Source of the DNA: Rhizobium jaguaris
GTDB taxonomy: Bacteria; Pseudomonadota; Alphaproteobacteria; Rhizobiales; Rhizobiaceae
DNA: 64,000 bases
Direction: 5' to 3'
Assembly (NCBI RefSeq): GCF_003627755.1
Contig: NZ_CP032695.1
Span: 186,001 to 250,000 of the forward strand
Positions within the stretch are counted from its first letter, which is position 1. The number at the start of each line of letters is the position of its first letter. Shown here in pieces: positions 8,501-16,486 of the stretch. A program made the translations under genes and the position numbers. The notes under the pieces were generated by a model. It was not told the DNA's origin. It made no database searches and saw nothing but the letters and a program-made list of their open reading frames with translations.

Positions 8501-10015
8501 TCAATTCTTGACCGTATCTTCCAAGAAGAAGCGGCCAAGTGGGTTCTGGTAAAAGTTCTCGATATTCTTGCGCGAGACGTTGATGTAGGGGCTGTAATAG
8601 AGGTCAATCCAGTTGACGTCTTCCTTCGCCATCTTCTGCAGATCGATATACATCTGCTCGCGCTTCTTGGGATCGAGCTCCAGGCGTGCCTTGGCAACCA
8701 GCTCCTTCACGGCCTCGTTCTTGTAGTTGGTCGAATAGTTGTTGTTGGAGTCGTGGCCGAGCACGAAGGTCGTCTTCTGGTCGGGATCGAGAATGTCGTT
8801 GGTCCAGTAGTTGACCGAGATGTCGTAGTCGCCGGCGACCGTCATATCCCATTCCTGGCTCGGATCGACCTTCTGCAGGTTGGCGGTGATGCCGGCCTTC
8901 TGCAGTTGCTGCTGCACGAGCACGGCCGTCTGCTCGTCGACTTCGTCGCCGGCGCGTAGAAGATAGGTCAGGGTCAGATTGGAAACGCCGGCATCGGCCA
9001 GCAATTTCTTGGCTTTATCTGGATCGTAGGGGCGCTGCAGGTTGTCGGCATAGTGATAAAGCGCGCCCTTCGGAATATACGAATTGGCAGCCGTGCCCTG
9101 GCCGAAGGTGACGGCATCGACGATCGCCTTCTTGTCGACCGCCATGTCGAGCGCCTGGCGGACTTCCTTCTTGCCGAGCGCGCCATGCGCGTGGTTGATC
9201 AGAAGATGATCCTCACGGGTCGAAGCGTCGGTATCGACATTGAGGCTGGGATCCTTCTTCAGCTCCGCCACGCGGGAAAAGGGAACGAAGATCGCTGCAT
9301 CGAGCTGGCCGGCCTGGACGTTCAGCATACGGGTATTGTCGTCCGGCACGGAGATCCATTCGACGCCATCAAGCTTCACACGGTCGGCCTGCCAGAAATA
9401 GGGGTTCTTCTTGAGGATGATGCGATCGCCGCGCCGCCATTCGTCGACGACAAAGGCGCCCGAGGCGATCGGCTTTTCGCCATAAGCGTCGGGGCCGAGC
9501 GTTTCCATGCCCTTCTTGGAGATGACTGAGGCATTCGGCAGTGCCAGCGTCGACAGGAAGGGCGCGGAGGGATGCTTGAGCTTGATCGTCAGCGTATGCG
9601 CGTCGGTTGCGACCGCGGTATCGATTACCTTGTAGGAATCACTCCAGAGCGAGGCCGTGTCGTCGCGGATGCGCAACAGGCTGAAGGCGGCATCCTCGGC
9701 CGTCAGCGGCGAGCCGTCGGAGAATTTCGTGTCGCGGATCTTAAAGACATAGGTCAGGCCATCGTCGGATGCGGTCCAACTTTCGGCGAGACCGGGCTCC
9801 AGCTTGGTGCCGGTCTTGTCAACACGGATCAGCACGTCGTAGACGTTCGAGAAGACCCAGTTATCGATGTTCTGCGCCGTCTTAATCGGATCGAACGTCG
9901 TCGAATCTTCGCGGCGGCCGATGGTCAGCACACCGGCAGCTTCGGCATAGGTTGCGGTGAGAGTAAGGCCGGCGACGATGGCCGCGAGCCCGATTGATTT
10001 CCATCTGCTGGTCAT
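8501..10015 (-). CDS. Peptide-type ABC transporter, periplasmic binding protein (family 5)
   Basis: A 504-residue extracytoplasmic solute-binding protein of the DppA/OppA family. MTSRWKSIGLAAIVAGLTL followed by TYAEA is a Sec signal peptide with cleavage after about residue 26. The mature protein shows GRREDSTTFDPIKTAQN, LAESWTASDDGLTYVFKIR and KFSDGSPLTAEDAAFSL, all hallmarks of family 5. The start at 10015 has AAGGGA upstream. It is the last gene of the run peptidase, DppB, DppC, DppDF, binding protein, and so would deliver a peptide or amide-like ligand to the LuxR-linked module. The ligand is not predictable from the sequence. Confidence 0.9.
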   Translation of the reverse strand: MTSRWKSIGLAAIVAGLTLTATYAEAAGVLTIGRREDSTTFDPIKTAQNIDNWVFSNVYDVLIRVDKTGTKLEPGLAESWTASDDGLTYVFKIRDTKFSDGSPLTAEDAAFSLLRIRDDTASLWSDSYKVIDTAVATDAHTLTIKLKHPSAPFLSTLALPNASVISKKGMETLGPDAYGEKPIASGAFVVDEWRRGDRIILKKNPYFWQADRVKLDGVEWISVPDDNTRMLNVQAGQLDAAIFVPFSRVAELKKDPSLNVDTDASTREDHLLINHAHGALGKKEVRQALDMAVDKKAIVDAVTFGQGTAANSYIPKGALYHYADNLQRPYDPDKAKKLLADAGVSNLTLTYLLRAGDEVDEQTAVLVQQQLQKAGITANLQKVDPSQEWDMTVAGDYDISVNYWTNDILDPDQKTTFVLGHDSNNNYSTNYKNEAVKELVAKARLELDPKKREQMYIDLQKMAKEDVNWIDLYYSPYINVSRKNIENFYQNPLGRFFLEDTVKN

Positions 10016-10034
10016 AAGATCGTTCCCTTGGTTG

Positions 10035-11741
10035 TTATGGCATGCGCTTGAATGGCAGGATTTCGACGACTTTCCTTTCGCCCCGAAGACCCGTGTCGGC
10101 GAAGAGCTGCTTGTTCGGATCGATGTCGGGGATGGCGGCGATGAGCGAGGCCGTATAGGCATGTCTGGGCCGCGTGAAGACCTCCTCGGACGGGCCTTCC
10201 TCTACGATTTCGCCGCGATACATGACGACGGTGCGGTCGCAAAGATTGCGGACGATGGCGAGGTCATGGGCGATGAAGAGCAGGGTCAGGTTCATCTTCC
10301 GCCTCAGCTCGCGGAAGAGCGCGATGATCTGCGCTTGTATGGTGACGTCGAGAGCGGCGACGCATTCGTCGGCGATGATGAGCTTAGGATCGACGGCGAG
10401 TGCACGAGCGATGCCGGCGCGCTGGCATTGGCCGCCGCTCATGCTGCGCGGCTTGCGATTGACGAATTCGCGTTCAAGGCCGACGAGGTCCAGCAGCTCG
10501 CCAACGCGGGCGGGAATATCGGCAGATGCGACCTTGCCCTGCACCTTAAGCACTTCGGAAAGCATCTCGCCGATTGTCAATCGCGGGTTGAGCGCATTGT
10601 AGGGGTCCTGGAATACCATGGCCGCCTCGCGCCGCAGCTTGACGAGGCCCGCTGCTCTTCGTTGCGCCAGATCGATGCCGTCGAAGGTGATGTGCCCAGA
10701 GGAGAGCGGTGTCAGGCCAAGAATAGCACGGGCAAGTGTGCTCTTACCGCTGCCGGATTCGCCGACGACCCCGACCGTTTCGCCCGGCATCACCTGCAGG
10801 CTGACGCCCGAGACGGCGTTGACCGTTCTTTTATCGCTGCCGTTGAAGAAGCCGCCGACATTGAAGCGAACATGAAGATCGTCGATTTCAAGGAGAGGCT
10901 TGAGGGGCGTATCGTCTCTCATGGTTTCCGCAACGTATGCCGTCTCATCGGGCATCGACGGATGGCTCTTGATCAGGTCGATCGTGTAGTGATGCCGCGG
11001 TTGCGACAGGAGCGTCCGTTTCAGCCCTTCCTCCAGCAGCTTTCCGCCGCGCATCACGGCGATCCGGTCGCAGGTCTGGGCGACGATGCCGAGATCATGG
11101 GTGATGAGAATGATGGAGAGGCCGCGCTTGTCGCGGATTTCCATCAAGAGCTTGAGAATCTGCGCCTGGATAGTGACGTCGAGCGCGGTGGTCGGCTCGT
11201 CGGCAATCAGGATCTTCGGATTGCAGGAAAGCGCTACGCCGATCATGGCGCGCTGGCGCATACCGCCGGAAAATTCGTGCGGATAGCTGTCATATTGCCT
11301 GATAGGATCGGGAAAGCCGACCTGGGCAAGGATCTCGGTTGCTGCAGCGCGGGCCCCGCGGGCATTGAGGCCCTGATGATAGCGGATGCCTTCGGCGATC
11401 TGGTCGCCGATGCGCATGACGGGATCGAGATGGCTCGTCGGATTCTGGAAGATCATGCCGATCTCGCCGCCGCGCACCTCAAGCATTTCCGCATCGCTGA
11501 CATCGGTCAACTCCCGTCCTTCGAGGCGGATCGAGCCGCCTTCGATCTTCAGCAGCGAGGAGGGCAGCAGCCGCACAAGCGAGCGGCACAAGAGACTCTT
11601 GCCAGAGCCGCTCTCGCCGACAAGGCCGAGGATTTCGCCCTTGCCGAGATCGAGCGAGACGCCATCAATCAGCGTCCGCACGCCGTTATCGAGGTGGGCT
11701 TTCACAATGAGGTCGCGGACGGAAAGGACGGGCGCGCTCAT
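10035..11741 (-). CDS. Peptide-type ABC transporter, fused double ATPase (DppD-DppF)
   Basis: A 568-residue protein with two complete ABC ATPase halves, equivalent to DppD and DppF fused in one chain. Half one has GESGSGKSLL (Walker A), FSGGMRQRA (signature), LIADEPTTALD (Walker B) and ITHD (switch His). Half two has GESGSGKSTL, MSGGQCQRA, IIADECVAALD and IAHD. The second Walker B reads DEC rather than the usual DEP; the catalytic Glu is kept. Its start overlaps the DppC stop (ATGA). It energises import through the two permeases upstream. Confidence 0.92.
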   Translation of the reverse strand: MSAPVLSVRDLIVKAHLDNGVRTLIDGVSLDLGKGEILGLVGESGSGKSLLCRSLVRLLPSSLLKIEGGSIRLEGRELTDVSDAEMLEVRGGEIGMIFQNPTSHLDPVMRIGDQIAEGIRYHQGLNARGARAAATEILAQVGFPDPIRQYDSYPHEFSGGMRQRAMIGVALSCNPKILIADEPTTALDVTIQAQILKLLMEIRDKRGLSIILITHDLGIVAQTCDRIAVMRGGKLLEEGLKRTLLSQPRHHYTIDLIKSHPSMPDETAYVAETMRDDTPLKPLLEIDDLHVRFNVGGFFNGSDKRTVNAVSGVSLQVMPGETVGVVGESGSGKSTLARAILGLTPLSSGHITFDGIDLAQRRAAGLVKLRREAAMVFQDPYNALNPRLTIGEMLSEVLKVQGKVASADIPARVGELLDLVGLEREFVNRKPRSMSGGQCQRAGIARALAVDPKLIIADECVAALDVTIQAQIIALFRELRRKMNLTLLFIAHDLAIVRNLCDRTVVMYRGEIVEEGPSEEVFTRPRHAYTASLIAAIPDIDPNKQLFADTGLRGERKVVEILPFKRMP

Positions 11742-12589
11742 TCATGCACTCCGAGCAATTCTCCAAGCGCATCACCCAGCATGCTGAAGCCGAAGGCGAG
11801 GCAGACAATGGACAGGCCAGGAAAGAGTGTGATCCACCAGGCTGTGGTGATGAAGCTCTGGCCTTCGGCAACCATGACGCCCCACTCAGCGACCGGCGGC
11901 TGCACACCGAGGCCGAGATAGCTGACCGCCGCGCCGCTCAGGAGCACGAGCACCGCGTCCGACATGGAAAAGACGATCGAGCCGGCTATGGCGTTTGGCA
12001 GCAGATGGCGGAACATGATGCGCGGCCGGCTGAAGCCGAGACTGGCGGCGGCAACAGCATAGTCGCTGCCCTTCAGGACCAGCATCTGCGCGCGGATGAG
12101 GCGGGCATAGGAAACCCAGCCGACCAGGGCCATGGCGATGTAAAAGCTGCTCAACCCCGGTCCGAGGATGGCGATGATCGACAGCATCAGCACCAGGAAG
12201 GGGAAAGCGAGGATGACATCGACGACGCGCATGAACAGCGCATCGACGATACCCCCAAAGAAGCCCGCGACAGTGCCGACCGTGGTGCCGATCAGAAAGG
12301 GGAAGAACACCCCGACGACGGCGATCTGCAGGTCGATACGCGTGCCCCAGATGACCCGCGACAGGATATCGCGACCGAAATTATCCGTGCCGAAAGGGTG
12401 TAGCAGCGACGGAGCCTGTAAGCGCACATCGGCATTCTGGAAGATCGGATCATAGGGCGCGACAAAGGGAGCGCAGATCGCGAGAATTAGGAAGAATAGC
12501 AGGATGCCGCCGCCGAGCGTCAGCGTCAGGTGTTTTCCGAGGAACTTCCTCCAGCCGATTGAAGCGTGGGATATCGTATCGACGCTCAT
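11738..12589 (-). CDS. Peptide-type ABC transporter, permease (DppC-like)
   Basis: A 283-residue inner-membrane permease with an N-terminal cytoplasmic stretch, a first membrane span (LTLGGGILLFFLILAICAPF) and the typical DppC motif PSLLHPFGTDNFGRDILSR. The coupling loop that contacts the ATPase (AAASLGFSRPRIMFRHLLPN) is clear. The start at 12589 overlaps the stop of the DppB gene by four bases. The frame stays open upstream to 13336, but that part is the shadow of dppB. Confidence 0.9.
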   Translation of the reverse strand: MSVDTISHASIGWRKFLGKHLTLTLGGGILLFFLILAICAPFVAPYDPIFQNADVRLQAPSLLHPFGTDNFGRDILSRVIWGTRIDLQIAVVGVFFPFLIGTTVGTVAGFFGGIVDALFMRVVDVILAFPFLVLMLSIIAILGPGLSSFYIAMALVGWVSYARLIRAQMLVLKGSDYAVAAASLGFSRPRIMFRHLLPNAIAGSIVFSMSDAVLVLLSGAAVSYLGLGVQPPVAEWGVMVAEGQSFITTAWWITLFPGLSIVCLAFGFSMLGDALGELLGVHE

Positions 12590-13524
12590 AATTTCACCCG
12601 CGGGTCTGCGGCGACGGTCACGATATCGGCAAGGAAATTGACAAGCACCGTGGCGCAGGCAAACACCATCGCGACACCCTGGACGACCATGTAGTCGCGC
12701 GAGAAGATGGCGCGCACCAATAACTGGCCCATACCGGGCAGAGCGAAGACGCTTTCGACGACGACTGTGCCGCCGATCAGCCAGCCGATATTGACGGCAA
12801 GCAGATTGATGGTTGGCACCAGCGAGTTCGGTACCACATGCCGCCAGAAGACGATGCCCTCCGGCATGCCGCGGGCACGAGCGGCGGTCGCCACATCCGA
12901 TTTGAGGGATTCGATCATCGCAGCCCGCAGGCTGCGGGTCAGCACCGTCGAAAGTGACAGCGCGACGGTCAGAGCCGGCAGAATGAGATGGGCGATTTTG
13001 TCGCCGATCGTCGATCCATAGCCTGACACCGGAAGGACGCCGAACTCGATGCTGAACAGGATGATCAACATCAGCCCCAGCCAGAAAGGCGGAAAGCCGA
13101 TACCGAACGTGGAGACGATGCGCACGACATGGTCCGGCGCGCGGCCAGCATTGCGTGCGGCAATCGCGGCCATGGGTACGGCGATGAGGATCGACAGGAT
13201 GACGCTTGAGACGACCAATGCGATCGTCGGCTCGATTCGGGTGGCGATCAACGGCAGCACGTCGATCTTGTAAAGGATCGACTTGCCCATCTCGCCATTG
13301 CCGAGATTCTTGATGAAATAGAAATATTGCAGCCATATCGGCTGGTCGAGGCCATACTGAGCGCGGATATTGGCAAGCGCCGTCGGCGTGGCGCGCGTGC
13401 CGAGGATGTTGCGCGCGGGATCGCCTGGGATCAAATGTACCAGAACGAAGGTAATGACGCTTATGCCGAAAATAACCGGCAGGAACTGCAGCGGCCGTGT
13501 CAGAACGAATTTATAGCGATGCAT
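12586..13524 (-). CDS. Peptide-type ABC transporter, permease (DppB-like)
   Basis: A 312-residue permease. It opens with a membrane span containing the DppB motif FVLVHLIPGDPARNILG, and its coupling loop reads TAARARGMPEGIVFWRHVVP. Six membrane segments can be traced. It follows the hydrolase gene after 51 bases and starts the transporter part of the operon. Together with DppC, DppDF and the binding protein it forms a full importer of peptides or other small amides. Confidence 0.9.
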   Translation of the reverse strand: MHRYKFVLTRPLQFLPVIFGISVITFVLVHLIPGDPARNILGTRATPTALANIRAQYGLDQPIWLQYFYFIKNLGNGEMGKSILYKIDVLPLIATRIEPTIALVVSSVILSILIAVPMAAIAARNAGRAPDHVVRIVSTFGIGFPPFWLGLMLIILFSIEFGVLPVSGYGSTIGDKIAHLILPALTVALSLSTVLTRSLRAAMIESLKSDVATAARARGMPEGIVFWRHVVPNSLVPTINLLAVNIGWLIGGTVVVESVFALPGMGQLLVRAIFSRDYMVVQGVAMVFACATVLVNFLADIVTVAADPRVKL

Positions 13525-13575
13525 GGCGGCGATCGCCCCTTTGTCGTCGTCGGGTTTGAATCACCTTATCGTGCA

Positions 13576-14466
13576 TCAGCTTGCCCTGTACCGCGACAGG
13601 AAACCGAGAAGCGTGGGGTAGTAGTCATTTGGATTTTCGTAAAAGGGCATGTGGCTGGCATTGGCGAAGACCTTGAGCTCCGCTTTCTGCAAGGCGAGCT
13701 TCATACGAAGCGCGCAGGCTGGCGTTAGTTCGTCGTGCTCGCCCGTCGTGATCAGCACGGGCATGGTCAGTCGCGGGAGGTCGGGAATGCGATTCCAGTC
13801 TTTGAGATTGCCGATATAGAGAAATTCGTTCGGCCCCTGCATCGTCTCGTAAGGACCCATGTTCCAGTCGTCGAGCGAGCGGCGAACCGGCGCCGGCCAT
13901 TCCGGCAGGCGACAGACATGGCGGTAGTTGAGGATGGTGACTGCAGCGAGATATTCGGGATGAGTGTAGGTGCCCTGCGCTTCGTGTTTTTGCATCATGG
14001 CGACAGTTTCTGGGCCAAGCGCTGCGCGTAGCCGCTCCAGCTCGGAAATCAGGTGCGGCATGTCCGCAACGGTGTCTTCGAGGATCAGCGTCTGCAGGTT
14101 CTCGGGATAGGTTAGTGCATAGTCGATCGCCAGCCAGCCGCCCCAGGAGTGGCCGAGCATATGCACCTTGCCGAGGCCGAGCGCCTTGCGAACAGTCTCC
14201 GTCTCTTCGACATAACGGCCGATGGTCCACAGACCCTTGTCTGTCGGTCTATCGGAGGCTCCGGTGCCGAGTTGATCGAAGGCGACGACTCGGTATCCCT
14301 TGTCGATCAGGCAGGAGTGGGCTTCGCGCAGATAGTCGCATGGCAGGCCCGGGCCACCATTCAAGCAGAGGACGGTTTCCGGTCCGCCGCCGAAACTGTA
14401 GGCGACCACCTTGTGACCATCGACCTCGATGTCGTGCCGCGCTTCTGGCTGGATTTCACGCCACAT
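13576..14466 (-). CDS. Proline iminopeptidase-like alpha/beta hydrolase (PIP 1)
   Basis: A peptidase S33-type alpha/beta hydrolase of about 296 residues. LNGGPG (residues 35-40) is the oxyanion region of proline iminopeptidases, GHSWGG carries the nucleophile Ser107, GEHDELTP supplies the Asp and ASHMPF the His. I prefer ATG 14466, preceded by CCGGAG; the frame extends to TTG 14499 without a ribosome site. It is the first gene of an operon with a peptide importer, it is divergent from a LuxR solo, and a palindrome at 14547-14562 lies upstream with a TAAAAA element about 24 bases after it. Genes of this type next to such LuxR proteins are their usual targets. Confidence 0.88.
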   Translation of the reverse strand: MWREIQPEARHDIEVDGHKVVAYSFGGGPETVLCLNGGPGLPCDYLREAHSCLIDKGYRVVAFDQLGTGASDRPTDKGLWTIGRYVEETETVRKALGLGKVHMLGHSWGGWLAIDYALTYPENLQTLILEDTVADMPHLISELERLRAALGPETVAMMQKHEAQGTYTHPEYLAAVTILNYRHVCRLPEWPAPVRRSLDDWNMGPYETMQGPNEFLYIGNLKDWNRIPDLPRLTMPVLITTGEHDELTPACALRMKLALQKAELKVFANASHMPFYENPNDYYPTLLGFLSRYRAS

Positions 14467-14546
14467 TGGCAACTCCGGCAAAAGATTCCGCTTGCTCAAT
14501 ATTTGAGCATGGCTAAATTTTTACCTTAAACCGCGATCGGTACCAG

Positions 14547-14562
14547 CTATAAGAAGTGATAG
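14547..14562 (-). promoter_or_regulatory. lux-box-like palindrome in front of PIP 1
   Basis: CTATAAGAAGTGATAG is an interrupted palindrome (CTAT...ATAG) in the gap between the PIP 1 operon and the luxR gene. It matches 13 of 16 bases of the element at 15368-15383. Read toward PIP 1, a TAAAAA sequence starts 24 bases after it, the same geometry as at the second site, so it is probably the activator site of the PIP 1-Dpp operon. Binding is inferred from position and repetition. Confidence 0.7.
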
Positions 14563-14597
14563 GTTGGGAGGCCGGAAGCAGAGATGAGAACCGCGCC

Positions 14598-15380
14598 ATG
14601 CTCGACCAAATCGGAACCATCAGACGCCAGTTCACCGCGCATCAGACGTTGGACGGCCGCATAGACCATGTCTTCGAGGCTATGAAGGCAATCGGCTTCG
14701 AGGCGCTGATCTACGATTATACGCCGGTGCCCTTTGATCTCGACGGAAAGATCATGATCCCATCGCTGCTAAAGCTGCGAAACATCTCGGACGATATGCA
14801 CGAATACTGGTTCGATCGTGGTTACTTCCGTATCGATCCAGTGCAGCAGGTGGCGCTACGCACCTCGGCGCCCTTCTTCTGGAATTACGATTCTAATGCC
14901 GATACCCTGATCAAGCGCTTCATGACCGAGGACACTGCTCCCGTCGCCCGCTATCTCAGCGAACGCGACATGTCGACGGGCGTCACCGTGCCGGTGCACA
15001 TGCCTCGCGGGGACTATGCCACCGTCACCGGAATTCGGTTTGGCGCCAACAAGGAATTCGAGCGCCATGCCCTGCGCTACATCGCCGATTTCAATCTGCT
15101 CGCCCATGTCTTCCATGAGGCGGCTTATTCGCTCTTCGATGCCGCCGCACTCAGCGTCGGCAAGATCCGGTTGACGGAGCGGGAGAGGGAATGCCTGCGC
15201 CATTCCGCCGAAGGCTATTCCGCTAAGGAGATCTCACGCATCATCGATCGCTCGGTGCCGACGGTCGTCATGCACCTCAATGCGGCAGCAAAGAAGCTCG
15301 GCGCAAAGAACCGCACGCAGGCCGTCGTCCGCGCCACGCACTATCGTCTGCTGGATGCGCGACCATCCTATAACTTGTGA
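14598..15380 (+). CDS. LuxR solo of the plant-signal-responsive (OryR/PsoR/NesR/PipR) type
   Basis: A 260-residue quorum-sensing-type regulator with an N-terminal autoinducer-binding domain and a C-terminal LuxR helix-turn-helix (LTERERECLRHSAEGYSAKE, then KKLGAKNRTQAVVRA). Using the invariant DP pair (Asp80-Pro81, TraR D70/P71) and Trp95 (W85) as anchors, the positions of TraR W57 and Y61 are Met67 and Trp71. Exactly these two substitutions define LuxR solos of plant-associated bacteria that sense plant-related compounds rather than acyl-homoserine lactones. No luxI-type synthase is in the window. ATG 14598 is the preferred start; the frame also opens at GTG 14556. It is flanked on both sides by PIP-like hydrolases. 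Confidence 0.93.
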   Translation: MLDQIGTIRRQFTAHQTLDGRIDHVFEAMKAIGFEALIYDYTPVPFDLDGKIMIPSLLKLRNISDDMHEYWFDRGYFRIDPVQQVALRTSAPFFWNYDSNADTLIKRFMTEDTAPVARYLSERDMSTGVTVPVHMPRGDYATVTGIRFGANKEFERHALRYIADFNLLAHVFHEAAYSLFDAAALSVGKIRLTERERECLRHSAEGYSAKEISRIIDRSVPTVVMHLNAAAKKLGAKNRTQAVVRATHYRLLDARPSYNL

Positions 15381-15383
15381 TAG
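15368..15383 (+). promoter_or_regulatory. lux-box-like palindrome in front of PIP 2
   Basis: CTATAACTTGTGATAG overlaps the end of the luxR gene and precedes PIP 2 by 51 bases. A possible -10 (TATGTT, 15408-15413) starts 25 bases after it, which would place the palindrome over the -35 position as expected for a LuxR-type activator. It shares 13 of 16 bases with the site at 14547-14562. Confidence 0.7.
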
Positions 15384-15434
15384 CTGCCGCCTCCATTTTG
15401 GCCGCGCTATGTTCTTGTCCGTCGAAGCTTAGAG

Positions 15435-16349
15435 ATGGAGAAGCCCGTGGCCGCAGTCCCGACACAGGAAGCCTTTCTGCCCTTTCGTGAATACCGGACA
15501 TGGTATCGCATCACCGGCTCGCTTGATTCGACCAGGCTGCCGCTCGTCGTCGCCCATGGCGGCCCGGGCTGCACCCATGATTATGTCGATAGCTTTAAAG
15601 GTATCACCGAAATCGATGGTCGCCCTGTGATCCACTATGATCAGCTCGGCAACGGCAATTCCACACGCCTGCCCGAAAAGGGGCCCGACTTCTGGACGCC
15701 GTCGCTTTTCCTCGAAGAACTCGATGCGCTCCTGAAGCATCTCGACATCCAGGACCGTTATGCCTTTCTTGGCCAGTCATGGGGCGGCATGTTGGGTGCC
15801 GAACATGCCGTGCGTCAGCCAAAGGGTCTGAAGGCGCTTGTGATCGCCAATTCGCCGGCCAACATGCATACCTGGGTCACAGAGGCAAACCGCCTTCGCG
15901 AGGAATTGCCGCAAAACGTGCAGGATACGCTGCTGAAGCACGAGCGGGCCGGCACGATCACCGATCCCGAATATATCGCCGCCTCCCGTGTTTTCTACGA
16001 TCGCCATGTCTGCCGCGTCGCTCCCTGGCCGCACGAAGTCGCCCGCACGTTCGCCATTATGGACGAGGACAATACCGTCTACCGCAATATGAACGGCCCG
16101 ACCGAATTTCACGTCATCGGCACGATGAAGGACTGGACGATCGAGGACCGGCTTTCCCTCATCGAAGCGCCGACCTTGCTGATTTCCGGTAGACATGACG
16201 AGGCCACGCCGCTGGTGGTCAGACCCTACGTTGACCGCGTCAAGGGTTGCGAATGGGTGCTCTTCGAGAACTCAAGCCACATGCCGCATGTCGAGGAGAA
16301 GGACCTCTGCCTGAAGACGGTTTCGGAATTCTTGAGTGAACATGATTGA
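15435..16349 (+). CDS. Proline iminopeptidase-like alpha/beta hydrolase (PIP 2)
   Basis: A 304-residue S33-family alpha/beta hydrolase. HGGPG (residues 41-45) forms the oxyanion region, GQSWGG carries Ser115, GRHDEATP gives the acid and SSHMPH the His. It is homologous to PIP 1 but clearly diverged, so the pair is an old duplication or two separate acquisitions. It stands alone on the right side of the luxR gene behind its own lux-box-like element, and its 3' end faces the codA gene. Such enzymes release N-terminal proline or hydrolyse related small amides; here a role in processing the signal or its precursor is an inference. Confidence 0.88.
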   Translation: MEKPVAAVPTQEAFLPFREYRTWYRITGSLDSTRLPLVVAHGGPGCTHDYVDSFKGITEIDGRPVIHYDQLGNGNSTRLPEKGPDFWTPSLFLEELDALLKHLDIQDRYAFLGQSWGGMLGAEHAVRQPKGLKALVIANSPANMHTWVTEANRLREELPQNVQDTLLKHERAGTITDPEYIAASRVFYDRHVCRVAPWPHEVARTFAIMDEDNTVYRNMNGPTEFHVIGTMKDWTIEDRLSLIEAPTLLISGRHDEATPLVVRPYVDRVKGCEWVLFENSSHMPHVEEKDLCLKTVSEFLSEHD

Positions 16350-16486
16350 TCAGGTCGAAGGGGCTGGGGATGAGTTCGGTCGTCGTCAGCGTTGGTCGCC
16401 GCTTCAATTCCTGCCAAGGCTACGATCCCTGTCTGGAAGTTGGATTGGTTTGCGCGGCAATATCTCAAGAACCCTCGGCCGATCTC

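Noticed and set aside
9957..11921. A 654-codon open frame on the plus strand
   Set aside because: It is antisense to the peptide-transporter ATPase and permease genes, with no family motif. Shadow frame.
14598..15380. Acyl-homoserine-lactone quorum-sensing pair
   Set aside because: No LuxI-type synthase is in the window and the ligand-pocket residues are of the non-AHL type.
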